Shown here piece by piece: positions 47,483 to 60,075 of a stretch of DNA of 64,000 nt (position 1 is its first letter; each line of letters starts with the position of its first letter). Position numbers and translations under genes: made by a program. The stretch comes from Pontederia crassipes (Eukaryota > Streptophyta > Magnoliopsida > Commelinales > Pontederiaceae). The DNA is taken from positions 5,673,001 to 5,737,000 of the forward strand of contig CM060195.1 in the NCBI GenBank assembly GCA_030549335.1. Reading direction: 5' to 3'. Under the pieces are notes generated by a model, which saw nothing but the letters and a program-made list of their open reading frames with translations, made no database searches and was not told where the DNA came from.

Positions 47483-50294
47483 ATAATATAAATTTTCTAA
47501 TCTAAAAAATAATAGCATAAAAATTTTTGAATTGCGTGCCAAACTTTTTTTTAGTACAATTTGTTTGGCACCTTCAAGAGAATGCAGTTGTAACACCATC
47601 AAACAGATGGATTGGCGAAATATTGGAATTTGTGTATGTTAAATCAGAAAGATTAAAGGTTCCAACTGTCTGATAGTGCTGTTTCACCTAATGATGCAAG
47701 AATTTGGTTCCATGGACCCTCAGAAGTGGCTTCCAATTGTTATTCCTTATGTTATTTCAGCAACCAAACCGTGTTTTCTTTTCCGTCAGTGTTCCTCCTA
47801 TCATTCTCCAAGTTCCAACTGTCTGAATCACTCTGAACGTCCACTAAGCAACTCTGTTTTACTGAAATAATTATCCAAAATTTCATGTTGATAGATTTCG
47901 TTTTGCATCAGGAAATCATCCTGAACTGTGAAAACAATAACGTGAAATCAAAATGCATGTCTTGATAAGATTATTTCTGGAACTATGTGAAGGTTTGCTT
48001 GGTTTCATTTTCTTTTTTTCAGGAACACTTTTTTATTTTTTTGTTATGCAGAACTGATCTTAGCAGAGTTGGTAAGACAGTTGCCTTGATCTTGACATAT
48101 TTTACCTTGAAAAAGCAGGAATTGTTCCAAAGCAAAACCAACCGACAAAAATTTAGATCTTTTCTCCCTTCAAGCAACTCTGTTATCACACAACAACTAA
48201 TGGACCATGACCAAAGATTGCTATTGTCTTCTTCTGATCTGTTCATTTGACTTCAAACACTGTTTGCATGCGTCAAAACTGCTGCTGTTTTCATTTGGTT
48301 GCCGCATAGATCATCCGATTATAAAATTATTGGAAAGAAAAAGATATAGTTGGGTGACATGAAAATACTTGAAAGAACTAATGCAGCATCTCCTTACCAT
48401 TATCCATGCATGTCCCATTTAACAAACCTCACAAAAATATATTCAAAAGAAAACCTTGTCAATTAATGATGCATTCATAATGAATTATACATTATAAAAA
48501 ATGGTTAGAAGATTCATATATTTAAGTATCTTACAATTAATATAGTAGTGGATTATAAGTTTACAATAGCTTGGCAAATTTTCATGAAAATTCTAAAAAC
48601 TGTATTATTGTATATATGGGATATATGGAGGCGGTTTATGCCTGTAAAAAAACTCATAGTTGGATTAACATCTAAATATAAATAATTATTTAAAATACTA
48701 TTCTGATCAATCATGTAAAGTTATTTTATTTCATTATGAAATCTTAATTATATATTTATAGTTTTTTTAGATATATATATATATATATAGTTAGAGTCTC
48801 TTTCCGTTTGGTCAACAGTTTGCAGCTTAACGTATAGTACAAAATCGCGTGTGGCACTACAACGTCACGAGAATCTAACTGTGTTGACTGCAGATACCGA
48901 CAAAGACAACGCGATTTTTTCTGTACGGCAAATTGTTAAAAAACCAGCCAAAACGTGTTACACGTTTTTTTTATTATTGTCAAGATGGTAAATTTACGAG
49001 GCCACTCCATATTATCCTCATAAAACTTAAATTTAAGAAAAAATATTAATATCTTATTTAACAAAGAAATTTTGATCAGGCGCCGTACAGTTGCAAAATA
49101 AAATCGAATAAAATACAACAATAATATTATAGATATATTCTTATTCTACGTTTGATTTCAAAAAGAATACATTTTAAAACTATAATATTTTATTATAAAT
49201 AATTGATGTGCATCATTGTAATAGTAATAATATATAGTTAATTTATAAAATAAAATATGGTTAAAATATAGAAAAATAAGAATATAAATATTCTTGTGTT
49301 TTGAAATAATATTTATATCTATTGTTATATTATATCGACGATTTCATATTTTCTTAGTGGTTTTATATATTTTTTAACGTTTCATCAAAATAATCTTATT
49401 TCAGATAATACTTTTAAAATCTTACAATGTTTCTCCATTTGCTCCTTAATCAAACTGCTCTTAATATCTAATATTTCCCACGTAAGACGCACCCAAGATA
49501 AAATGTTAGGGGCCAAGCTAAAAAAATACAAGTGCAAAAGAGAGGTTTAAACCCTTAACCTATTGAAATTTTTATAATGTCGTAGTTATTATTTGTACTT
49601 TAATTGGTTGATAAATATATATAAGAGAATTCGATCAATTTTAAATTTTCAAATTAGTATATCAATATATACATTATTAAAATTTTCAAAAATTCATGTC
49701 CACCCCTGGACAAGAGAGCTGGCTCAGTAGCTCTGTTTACTACTTAGAGATGAAAAACAAATAAATTATATTGTGATGAGTCAAGCTTTTGAGGTCAACT
49801 ATATATTTCCATCCAACAAGTTATATATATATATTTCGGAAGCACTTAATTCTCTGCATACGTAGCAGGAGTCATAAGTCCCAATTAATATTCGATCTAG
49901 TGGACCATGTAACGTGAAAAAGTTAATTGAAAGAAAAAAAATAAAGGAAAATATTGTGCACTGGATTTTTTTTTAAAAAAAAAGACGAAGAACATTTAAT
50001 ATTTATTAAATACTACTTATTTTTTGGATATCACTCAATTGCATCCATTTTGAGCTTGAAAAAAATCTGTATAACTAAATTTACAAACTTACAGAAATCA
50101 AACCTTTACTAGCTCACTGGAATAAGATCATAACAATTAATTATATCAATTAAACTTGATTACTGTTAAATAATATTTAAATGTGCAAATATCTCAATAC
50201 TAAACCTTATCATGTTGTCATTAACCAGTAACCAACGTGCGGCCTCGCTTCGGAATCCCACGGCGGCGCGCGCGCTCTAAAAATTAATTCTTCT

Positions 50295-50338
50295 CACGTG
50301 CGGGCACATTTCGAACGCGTGGGATCCACTCGCACGTG
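50295..50338. promoter_or_regulatory. Pair of CACGTG (G-box/ABRE-like) motifs
   Basis: CACGTG at 50295-50300 (TCTCACGTGCGG) and 50333-50338 (CGCACGTGGGG), inside a GC-rich block unlike its AT-rich surroundings, 1.4 kb upstream of the copy B ATG. CACGTG with flanking G/C is the core bound by bZIP and bHLH factors, including ABA-response factors. Assignment to copy B is inference. Confidence 0.35.
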
Positions 50339-50887
50339 GGGAGCCCTTAGATTCGCGTGCGCGCCAACGTAAAGTGTATCCTCCCGCGCTAACATATTCA
50401 CGCGGTCCATCGACGTGCCGCTCTGATCCGCCCTCCCGACGCAGGAAACTTTCTCCACCGTCCGATGCACGGGGCCGCGTCACGGCGCAGCGCAGTCAAC
50501 GGGCGACCTCAACTAACTCTTTTGCAACGGAAAACACCAAAAAAGGGTTCTTAATTTGCAAACAGATAATAAAAAAGAAGACAACGAAAATATTTACAAT
50601 TTTTCTTTTTACGTGGGAGGGATTGAACGCTTTCTTGTTCTTTGTTCATTAATGTGATCCATGGACATTTATTTACTTTTTTTCCGGTTAAATGGGCATT
50701 TATTTTACATGTTTCCTTATTGAGAGCATAAACAAATGTCTTCTCTTCACCATGTTTAGTAAGGATTTATGTGCCTCCGACATTGTTGCCGTTGGCAGCC
50801 AGCTCCTCGTCCAGCTTGCGTCAGAGAAGGTTGGAAGAGGAGGAAGGAAGTGGTGAATGATCACGGGATAAGGAAGGAAGAAGAAGG

Positions 50888-50912
50888 CATGGCATGCATG
50901 CATGCATGCATG
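50888..50912. repeat. TGCA tetranucleotide microsatellite
   Basis: About five units of GCAT/TGCA. It also makes overlapping CATGCATG (RY) motifs. Confidence 0.7.
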
Positions 50913-51727
50913 GCCCATCTCCACATGGTTTGGATTAGGGTCTGAGGTTTGAGGAGGAGGCTGCATGCACCCGTAGGTTCTGCGCATGCACAGGTTAAAT
51001 TGTACGTATTCGTTTGCTTCAGATCACTTCATTTGCAGCAAGCACCATGTGAGCCATGATCATCCTGTCCCTCAATCCATTCCTTCGTTTCCACCATTTT
51101 AATCTTTTCGTGTAGATTATTAATTATTATTATTCAATGTCATCTACAGATTGTTCCTCCATCCTTCTGAAAAGTTCACAAATATTTTGTTCCTCCATCT
51201 TGTTTGATTCCTCTTTTTCTGCTTTCATCCTTTCTTTCTTCTTTCTCCTATACATTTAAGCAATGTCATCGTGCAGAGAACATGGTAGTGGTGATGGGCC
51301 ACTTTTGAATGCTTTTTGTATGGCTGAAATTTTCGCCTTAATTTTTTTTCTCTGTTCTTGTTTTTAAATTGCAAGAAAAGTAGTGTGCATTCTTTAAATT
51401 TATCCTGATTAGGGAGATCAATCATTTGTTTATCTGCCTTCTCTAATTTGCATTGTTTACACTCGTTTTTAATCTGGAAAAGTAAAGGAATAGGGGTGGG
51501 AGGCGGGGATTGGTGGAACAGACGTGGTGGTTCCAGGAAAAGGAGCAAACTTGTATGGCTAATGACATACTGCTACGTTTCTTTATCTATGCAGGACACC
51601 AGAATACACAGATTCAATTGCCAGCAGATCATTCTGCTGCTGGGTGAGCTGAAGTCCGGTTTGCAGAGGTTGAGATTTTGATCCAGGAGATAGAAATTGC
51701 CACATAATCCAGTAGGGGGACTGCGAG

Positions 51728-53865
51728 ATGGATTCGCCGGTGACCAACAACCGGCGGAAGAAAATGACGAAGCAGCTGACAGGTAAACGAGAGGATTCCC
51801 CTCTACACTCAGCTACGAGAGCAGGGAATTTGGCTGTGGTGAAGGAGATGCTCACAGGAGCCAAGGATGAAGAGCTGCTGGATTTGCTGATAAAGCAGAA
51901 CCAGGCAGGAGAGATTGCTTTATTTGTCGCTGCAGAGTACGGATACGTCGATGTGGTGCAAGAGATGATGCAGTACTACGATGTTGCTTCGGCAGGCATA
52001 AAGGCTAAGAATGGATACGACGCTCTGCACGTAGCAGCCAAGCAAGGGGATGTAGGTATTGGTTTCTAGCCCCATAATCATGTTACTTTTGGTTGCAACT
52101 TGCAAGTTTTATTGGTAGACAAGTTTTGCAATCCGAAATATTAAGTTTCAGACTCCTGAAGGCATTAAATGCCTGTTTTGTTCTTTCGAAAATTCAAATT
52201 TAAAACAATCATACCGGAGGTCCGGAACTAAGATCTTTCAGCGTTATTATTTATTAACCAAGTTCCAGTTCGCAAGTATTTTTTAAGCATGACTGAGTGG
52301 CTTTTGTTTTTCGCATTGAGCAGAGATTGTGAAAGAGCTTCTGAATGCACTTCCGGAGCTCTCTATGACAGTGGACCTATCAAACACCACTGCACTGCAT
52401 ACTGCTGCAACACAAGGCCACATCGAAGTAGTGAACCTCCTATTAGAAGCCGACAAGAGTCTCGCACTAATCGCAAGGAGCAACGGCAAAACCGCCCTCC
52501 ATTCGGCTTCAAGAAATGGCCACTTGGAGGTTGTGAAAGCTCTACTGGAGAAGGAACCAGGGATTGCTATCAGAACTGATAAGAAAGGACAGACTGCAGT
52601 TCACATGGCTGTGAAAGGCGTAAGACTAGAGGTGGTCGAGGGGCTTCTCGAATTCGAACCTGCTCTGTTGCATTGGGTAGACAACAAGGGAAACACAGCT
52701 TTGCATATAGCAGCAAGAAAAGGTCGAAGCCAGGTAAATAGTTTTTTACTCGTTCCTTTCTTTTTTGCTTTAACTTGTATTTTGGTTTTCAACGTTCCCA
52801 TTACATCCTCATTTATCATGTTGCAATTTGAGAAAACTTGGCCCACATGTATGTCTTAGATTATGCAAATTTATGAGTATATATCAAACTTCTTCAACAA
52901 CTGTAGTGACATGCACACTTTTTGAGTTCTGATTCTGAACAAAAAACGAATAGAATAGTTGCAAAATTGGGTTCATTTATGGCTTAACTTTGGTGCAGAT
53001 CACAAAGAGGCTACTTGAGTTCAAGGAGCTTGATATCAAGGCGATCAATAAATCAGGTGAGACAGCACTAGACACAGCTGAGAAGATGGGACATCCAGAT
53101 ATTGCAGGAATACTGCTAGAGCATGGTGTTCAAAGTGCAAGGATCCTCAGACCGGCGAACCCTGCGCGCGAGCTGAAGCAACAAGTAAGTGATATTAAGC
53201 ATGAGGTCCACTCGCAACTGGAGACTACCAGACAGACAAGAAAGCGAGTCCAAGGGATCGCCAAACGGATCAACAAGCTGCACGTCGATGGTCTGAACAA
53301 TGCAATTAACTCCACCACCGTCGTTGCTGTGCTGATCGCAACTGTGGCATTTGCCGCCATCTTCACCGTCCCCGGAGAGTATGTTTCTTACGACAATCTC
53401 TCGACGGGGCTGACGCTAGGCGAAGCCAACATCGCGCACCAGACGCCTTTCATGATATTCTTCGTGTTTGACTCGGTAGCACTGTTCATCTCTTTAGCCG
53501 TTGTGGTTGTACAGACTTCAGTCGTAGTGATAGAGAGCAAGGCCAAAAAGCAGATGATGGCCGTCATTAACAAGCTAATGTGGATTGCCTGCGTGCTCAT
53601 CAGCGTCGCGTTCCTGGCACTCTGTTTCATCGTGGTCGGCCGCAGCGAGCGGTGGCTGGCGATCGGAGTCACAATCATAGGGGCGATAATACTGTCGACT
53701 ACCCTTGGCATAATGATATACTGGGTGATTGCACACAGGATAGAGTCTAAGAAGCTGAAGGAAATCAGGCGGTCGTCTCTGAGTCGATCGAGATCATTCC
53801 CGGTATCAGGGGTGTCAGAGGGGGAGCAATTCAGTAATGAGTTCAAGAGAATGTATGCAATCTGA
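51728..53865 (+). CDS. Ankyrin-repeat / PGG-domain membrane protein (ITN1-like), copy B
   Basis: Three exons: 51728-52055, 52324-52733 and 52999-53865, GT-AG, giving 534 residues. MTKQLTGKREDSPLHSATRA opens the ankyrin region; repeats include TALHTAATQGHIEVVNLLLE, GKTALHSASRNGHLEVVKAL, KGQTAVHMAVKG and GNTALHIAARKGRSQ. The PGG domain carries VAVLIATVAFAAIFTVPGE (~355-371) and three more membrane segments, then a basic RSSLSRSRS tail ending EFKRMYAI. Copy A ends EIDRIYAI, and intron positions and phases are the same, with exon 2 equal at 410 bases. The exon 1 donor at 52056 was picked because it restores GDVEIVKELL; a GT three bases earlier would shorten the junction. Likely plasma-membrane stress-signalling protein by family. 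A gypsy element lies 436 bp beyond its stop. Confidence 0.94.
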
Positions 53866-54301
53866 AGGCCATCAGAAAGCAGATCATCAGTTCTGTGCTG
53901 CATGAACAGCCGAGCAAATCGTAGTTGCTGTAGTCATCAATGCTGCCATTCCTTGAACAACTAAATGAATCAGTGCTGCAGCAAAACAGGATGTTTCAGC
54001 AGATGTGTTTGAGCTCCACCACATAACAACTGAATGAACCACTGACTCTGCTGCAATGGCGATTGGCCAATTGGAAGGCCTGCAGGATCCTTGAATTCCT
54101 GGACAGAATTATCAAGTATAGTCTTATTCCAGTTTCTTCAAACTGCCCATACGATTCACTCCAAATTTTACTCAAGAGTTCTTTGTGTATCTCACTGCTT
54201 CATGTAATGACCTGAATATCCATGGAATCTTAAAAGAAACTGTTCCATTTCCAATTTTGTGAGATCCCAAGTGCAAAATTGCAACGTACATTAGTGTAAT
54301 C
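53866..54301. other. 3' flank of ankyrin/PGG copy B
   Basis: Probable 3' UTR and spacer to the retrotransposon; no gene seen. Confidence 0.5.
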
Positions 54302-54529
54302 TGTAACAACCGGCATAATTGAGAAATCAAAACATGGAAAACAAAGTGGAAACAAAGAATCAAAAACATGGAAAAAAGAAAGAAAAAAAAGCAAGAATTC
54401 AAATAAAAAATAAAGAAAGAAAAGAAAAAGGAAACGAAAAACTTGAAATCGAAAAGAAAAATCTCCGCTCCGATTTTCTTCTCCGATTCGGACTCTTCCA
54501 ATCCTCCCTTGAATCATGCGGTCTGGGAC

Positions 54530-54538
54530 TATAAAAAG
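54530..54538 (+). promoter_or_regulatory. TATA box of the gypsy LTR
   Basis: TATAAAAAG in GGGACTATAAAAAGGCACGAGG, as expected in the U3 region. Confidence 0.65.
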
Positions 54539-55150
54539 GCACGAGGAAGATCTCTTGTGCCTCGCATCAACCTCACCTCCACGAACAATCGCCGCCACCT
54601 CTGTTCTCCTTCTCCGGTGGACTGCGCACGCATGAGGACGACAGGAGCAAAGCAACGGACATCTGGCCTACACAGCAGTCTTCCTCAACGTCCATGAAGG
54701 TAGGGCACACCTTCCTCGTCTACCAGAAGCGACCGGAGTCCGAGAAGTCGATGCAGGAACTGTCGGCGATCGAAAAAGTGATCGGACAGTACTTAGAAGT
54801 CTAATCCCCTTAAGCTATGATTTGTTAATCATAAAATGCGTGTGATGACTAGGAGTGGCACCCGACTCTCTTCGGGGCAGGGGACACCACCCCCGCCCCG
54901 ACCCCCGTCGATCGGCCCCCGCCCTCCACTCCGTCCTGAATTCTCGGTCCGGAGGAAATTTTATCCTCCGCCCCGATCCTCGCGGGCCCCAAATCTTCGC
55001 AGGAATTCCGATTTCTTGAATTTTTTATTAAAAAATGTGAAAAAATAGAAAAGAACCAATTATTATAGAGTATTCATGCACACAATTATAAATATATCAT
55101 TATTATAAATTCTACAATATAAAATTCAAATTTTGACATAAATTTCATCA

Positions 55151-55769
55151 CAACATAATTTTCAAATTCTACCACAACACAAACTTTAAATTTGATACAA
55201 GTGTCATAACATAAAGTTTAAATTACAACACCAAATATTTTAATAACATTTGTAAAAGATCAATAAGAGGACATTCATCATTTTTCTTCATTTCATTCTT
55301 CACCCATTTGCATAGTTTCCTACAAGTTAATAAAAAATAATTAGTACAATAAAACTAAATTGAATAAAATTAAAAAATGATAAAAAATTTACCACAATTT
55401 CATCATTCAATAATCTACATCTTCATCTTTGTTGATTGTATAAAAAGCACACTTTCACTACAACATAATTTTCAAATTCTATCACAATACAAACTTCAAA
55501 TTTGATACAAGTTTCATAACATAAGGTTTAAATTACAACACCAAATATTTTAACAACATTTGTAAAAGTTCAATAAGAGGACATTCATCATTTTTTTTTT
55601 CATTTCTCCTTCACCCATTTGCAAAGTTTCCTACAAGTTAATAAAAAAAATGATTAGTACAATAAAACTAAATTGAATAAAATTAAAAAATGATAAGAAG
55701 TTACCACAACTTCATCATTCAATCATCTACATCTTCATCTTCGTTGATTGTGTAAAAAACACACTTTCC
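55151..55769. repeat. Tandem duplication of ~310 bp inside the hAT
   Basis: 55151-55460 and 55461-55769 are near-identical, each starting CAACATAATTTTCAAATTCT and ending CACTTTC. They lie at the 3' side of the transposase gene. Confidence 0.9.
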
Positions 55770-55828
55770 ATTAGAAGGATCTAACAAAAAAGCTTTGTTA
55801 GTTTAAAAAAATGACACGTCATAATTTA

Positions 55829-57924
55829 CTAAATGAATAATAAATTGTAACCTTTTAATATATTATGCAACCAATCTTGATAACACATCAAAGCTTCAAC
55901 AGTGTCTTCTTTCAATCTACTACGGTGTGTACTCAACACACGACCTCCAGTGCTAAATGCAGATTCTGAAACAATTGTAGAAATGGGAATAGCTAAAAAG
56001 TCCCTTGCAATTTTTTGTAGAGTTGGGTACTTTAATCCAATTTGTTTCCAATAATCCAATATGTCAAACATTCCACCATTTGATTTAAAAATTAAAACAG
56101 TCTCTTCTAAAAAACTTTCAAATTCTAATTTTAAACTATTTTGTGAAAAAGTCTAATTTCAAACTATTTTATGAAGAATTCTCAGCTACAAAATCATTAT
56201 AAGCACACTCTCATTTTTGTTTTTTCAGTGGATGACCCATTTTTGTTATAACTGGAAATGTAGAATTAACAAGTGCACTTCTAGCATCATTAGCTTGATA
56301 TTCAAGAAGCGAATCTTCACACAACCTTTTTATCCTCTTCAATTCATTGTTGCTTTGGCTTCCATATAGCTTTGGAAAAAAATAGTTCAACAACTTCATC
56401 TTATATCTTGGATCCAAAATAGCTCCTACTGCCATCGCCCCATTAATTTTTTTCCAATACTTGTCAAATTTATAACTCATACTCAAAGTCATCACTTGAA
56501 TAACTTCATTAGGAGAAGAAAGTCATTCATCTAAAGCAATTCTTATTTCACAAACTTTAGAAAAATAAGCATTTAAAGTTGGATAGTTAAAACCAGAAAA
56601 TAGTTCAATTATATCATAAAAAACTTCCAACTTATCACAAACTTCATATACCATTACCCAATCTTCAGCACTAGGGTAATATTTACATTCAGAATCACGT
56701 TGCTTTAAATGATAAAAAACATCTTTATATGGCAAAGCAGAGGCCATCATCAAATAAGTAGAATTTCATCTAGTTCTGCAATCTTGCACAAGCTTTTCGG
56801 AATAAGCAATATTCAATTATCTACATGTGTCACCAAATCTTTCTTCCCTTTCGGGTGTACTAACTCAAAAACTAACACATTCTCTAATCTTTTCCAAAGA
56901 ATCTTTAATTTTAAATAAACCATTTTTTACAATCAGATTCAGAATATGAGCACAACCACGCATATGAAATAGTATTCCTCCCAAAATAAAAGAAGTTGAA
57001 GGAATCTGATCAAAAATCAAGGGAATCATGGTATCATTGGTTGAGCAATTATCAAAGTTAGAGTTGATACCTTTCTATCCAAATTCCAATCATATAAACA
57101 ATTCAAAAGAACCTTCAAAAGCCCTTCGGCATTGTGCGGCACCGGAACATAAAGGAACCTATAAGAATAAAAATTATGCATGTTAAAATTTATAGTTTCA
57201 AAAATATATAATAAACATAATATCAAGAGTAATCAATTAATTACCTCACAAATCGATGTTGCAAAGTCCAATTGTCATCGATAAAATGAGATGTAATGAA
57301 CATATAACCTTTATTTTGATTACTAGAAGTCCACATATCAGTAGTTATTGCAATACGGCTTGAATTCTTCTCAAGAATATTTGATGTCTTATCATTCTCA
57401 ATTCCAAATAGCTTCATAATATCATTTTTTATAGTATTACGAAAAACCACCTTGAATAAATTTTGCATAGCACCACAAAATCGTCTAAAACCAACATGAT
57501 CAACTATAGAAAAAGGATACTCATGAAGGATAATCATATTTGCAAGTTCCTTTCTTGCAACATCTTGATTAAATGAATAATTGTCAACAACAAATATATG
57601 ACCTTTATTGTCTAAAGTGGGTAAATCTTTTAGAGTTGCTTGTTTTGGTCCTCTTGTTGTATGAAACTTACAAATTTTGAGATGATCATGCAAATGCTTA
57701 GTTCCATTCTTTGTATCACTACAAATATTTTTTTGACAATACTTGCATATTACACGAAATCTTCCGTCAATTAATTCTCTATGATAATGACTCCATGCTT
57801 GAGAGGTTAAACCTTTTTTGTTTGGACTTCCTTCTTCCTTCTCATTTTCATTTTGGGAACTTGCCGGGGTATTCTCGGATTGAATTGCATTGCTTTCAAC
57901 TGGAGTGATAGATTGATTATTCAC
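55829..57924 (-). pseudogene. hAT transposase, disrupted
   Basis: Minus strand order: BED zinc finger (SQAWSHYHRELIDG, CKYCQKNIC, HLHDHLKIC; 57830-57665), the DDE start (TTDMWTSSNQNKGYMF ~57340), FDNCSTND (~57055, in a shifted frame), HMRGCAHILNLIVKNGL (~56960), ILDPRYKMKLLNYFFPKLYG (~56420) and the C-terminal dimerisation domain (LAIPISTIVSESAFSTGGRV, 55995-55930; WLHNIL). An intron with GT at 57241 separates FVR from FLYVP. Stops near 56520 and frame changes near 57050 and 56750 inactivate it. Layout is that of plant Ac/Tam3-group hAT transposases. Confidence 0.9.
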
Positions 57925-58079
57925 TCCATCTATTTCTGCATAAAAACTTAAATTAATTAAAATGTGAGTAATTGAAAAAAATTACAAAAAATATCAAGAT
58001 TAAAAAATAAACGGTTATTGATTCATCCCTGCGCATAGTGTGCAGAGGTGACTCACCTCTGCACTGTGCGCAGAGACAG

Positions 58080-58690
58080 TGCAGAGGTGGGTCGCCGCCG
58101 ATCGGATCGACCCGACGACGACCACGATAACGTCATCGTCGATGACCGGATCGACGATGATCGGATCGACCCGCCCGGATCGACGATGCCCTCGACGATG
58201 ATCGGATCAAAGGAATCGACGGTGATGCCCTCGACGACGACAACGCCCTCGATGATTCACGATGACACCATCGACGACCGGATCGACCCTCCCGGAACGA
58301 CGATGCCCTCGACGATGACCGGATCGATGACAACGATGACACCGCCTCGACGATCCATGATACGCTGCCGTCGTCGCCGATGATCGGATCGACCGGATCG
58401 ACGAAGATCGGACCGACCTACCCGGATCGATGATGCCCTCGACGACCAGATCGACGATGATGCCCTCGACGACGACAATTCCCTCGATGATCCACGATGA
58501 CGCTGCCACCGTCGATGATGACCGGATCGATGACGACCGGATCAACCCGCCCGAATCGATGATGTCCTTGATGACGACAACGCCCTCGACGATGACGACA
58601 ATGACGATGGCACTGCCATCGACGACGACGATGACATCGCCCTCGATGACGAGGATGACATCGCCCTCGACGACGATGCCACTTGGACTC
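58080..58690. repeat. GATCGAC/GATGAC-rich degenerate repeat block in the hAT
   Basis: About 600 bp of interleaved GATCGGATCGACC, GACGATGCCCTCGACGA and ATGACGACAAC motifs, CpG-rich and unlike the AT-rich remainder of the element. The period is irregular. Long open frames on both strands (Asp/Ser/Met- or Arg/Ser-rich) follow from the repeat and are not genes. Confidence 0.8.
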
Positions 58691-60063
58691 CAACGTGGGC
58701 GGCCGCGGCGGAGAGGTGAGGGAGAAGGACGCCGCCTGGCCGCCGTAAACTTCATATGATAAAGAAAGAAAGGAAAAAGGATTCCTTGTGAAGACGGAGT
58801 ACAATTCATCGCCGGAGATGACATTGATGACCGGCGCAGGCACTCTAGCGGTCGGCGGCTAGGCGAGTGGAAAGTTGAGTCTTGAGAGTTGAGAGGCTGC
58901 TGTTTAGGGAGAAAGAAAGAGAGGAGTTAGGTTTATATATATATATAGGTTATATATATATAATGGATGATTCAGATGTAACCTAATTAATATAATTATA
59001 ATAAATTATTAATTAAAAAATAATGTCAGGGATTCGAGGACCCGATGGGGTGGGGTGAACTACCCCCGCCCCGATCCCCGAAGGGGGGGGGGGTAGTTTG
59101 GCCCCAATCCCCGCCCCCGCGGGGCCTTGTAGACGACGGGGAATATTGCAATCCCTAGTGATGACCACATATTGATCTAGTGATCATGAGCTACATTTTT
59201 CGTCTTATAACCATCGTGAATCGACGGTCGGAGGATGGCGGAAAAAGGAAAGAAGTCTGGCACAGGTCTGCGCACCAGCAACCCGGCCCGGGTCGATGAC
59301 TACTCAGCCCGAGTCTAAGCAGACCCGACCCAAACCACCTCGCCGACAAAGTCACACGATTCACCGTACAGCGACCCGACTGAGTTGGATCCTGACTCCG
59401 CCAGGGTCACGTCGATCAAAGATGATCGGACTGAGCACGGGTTCGGTCGAGGTAACAGTTGGTCAACAGTTTGCAACCCGGCTCGAGTCGGCGCTCGACT
59501 CGATCGGGCCATGAGCCCTAGCCGCCCGACAACGACCCGGTCCTGATCTTTCCCAACCCAGCCCAGGTCTTGTCCAATAGGTTAATTATTTTCTGTGTGG
59601 GCCCCAATCTTTTTCCGATTGGACCCTGTTGTTGATAGGCCCACTTGAGGTCTTATCCAAGATTGTAAAGACTATAATGGGTCTTCCTCACCCAAAGGAT
59701 GGGTTGGGTTTTGGCATAGATAACAAAGTAATAGGACGTAAATTTATTGTCTTAGGGAAACGAGATCTGACCTTGCCCTTTTCCTGATCTATGATTTTGA
59801 ACTCCACAGATGATTAACAACATAAGTAAAGTAAAGATGAAACTATGAGATTGCTATGTACCGTCCCAAAGTATAGAGTAAAGTATGGAATGGTACAGAG
59901 ACGGGCAGGTAGCTGAGCTGAGGCGACTACGAACCTATGGGTCCTTAACGACTTCCTGGGGTGCAGGTCCTCTCTTACCTGTATTATGAAAAGAGTATGC
60001 ATTGGCATACACCTTCCTCAAAGTAAGCGTCCTTGACTTCACAATAGGTTATAGGTTATAGCT

Positions 60064-60075
60064 TGGTATCAGAGC
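60064..60075 (+). other. tRNA-Met primer-binding site of the gypsy element
   Basis: TGGTATCAGAGC three bases after the inferred LTR end. Confidence 0.85.

Larger units (their letters stand above)
47483..51727. other. Intergenic region between the divergent ankyrin/PGG genes
   Basis: Mostly AT-rich without a supported gene; a (TA)n tract lies near 48773-48789. A GC-rich block at 50240-50520 and a TGCA tetranucleotide repeat near 50890-50911 are listed separately. A splice-acceptor-like TTATCTATGCAG ending near 51595 could close a leader intron of copy B. Confidence 0.4.
54842..59165. mobile_element. hAT transposon nested in the gypsy LTR
   Basis: Element 54850-59157 (4,308 bp) has ends TAGGAGTGGCA and the inverse of TTGCAATCCCTA (TAGGGATTGCAA), imperfect hAT termini, and a perfect 8-bp target duplication GTGATGAC (54842-54849, 59158-59165). 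Both subterminal regions are GC-rich (CCCCGCCCCGA). It contains a disrupted transposase on the minus strand and a GATCGAC-rich block. Confidence 0.93.
54302..60060 (+). repeat. 5' LTR of the gypsy element, split by a hAT insertion
   Basis: LTR parts are 54302-54849 and 59166-60060. A TATA box lies at 54530-54538. The right part carries CCCGACCC-type motifs. Confidence 0.75.

Noticed and set aside
54302..54306. Target duplication for the gypsy element
   Set aside because: Only the left flank is in the window, so it cannot be tested.
58048..58843. Several long frames on both strands in the GATCGAC block
   Set aside because: Repeat-driven Arg/Ser or Asp/Thr/Met low complexity; all frames are open because the motif lacks stops.
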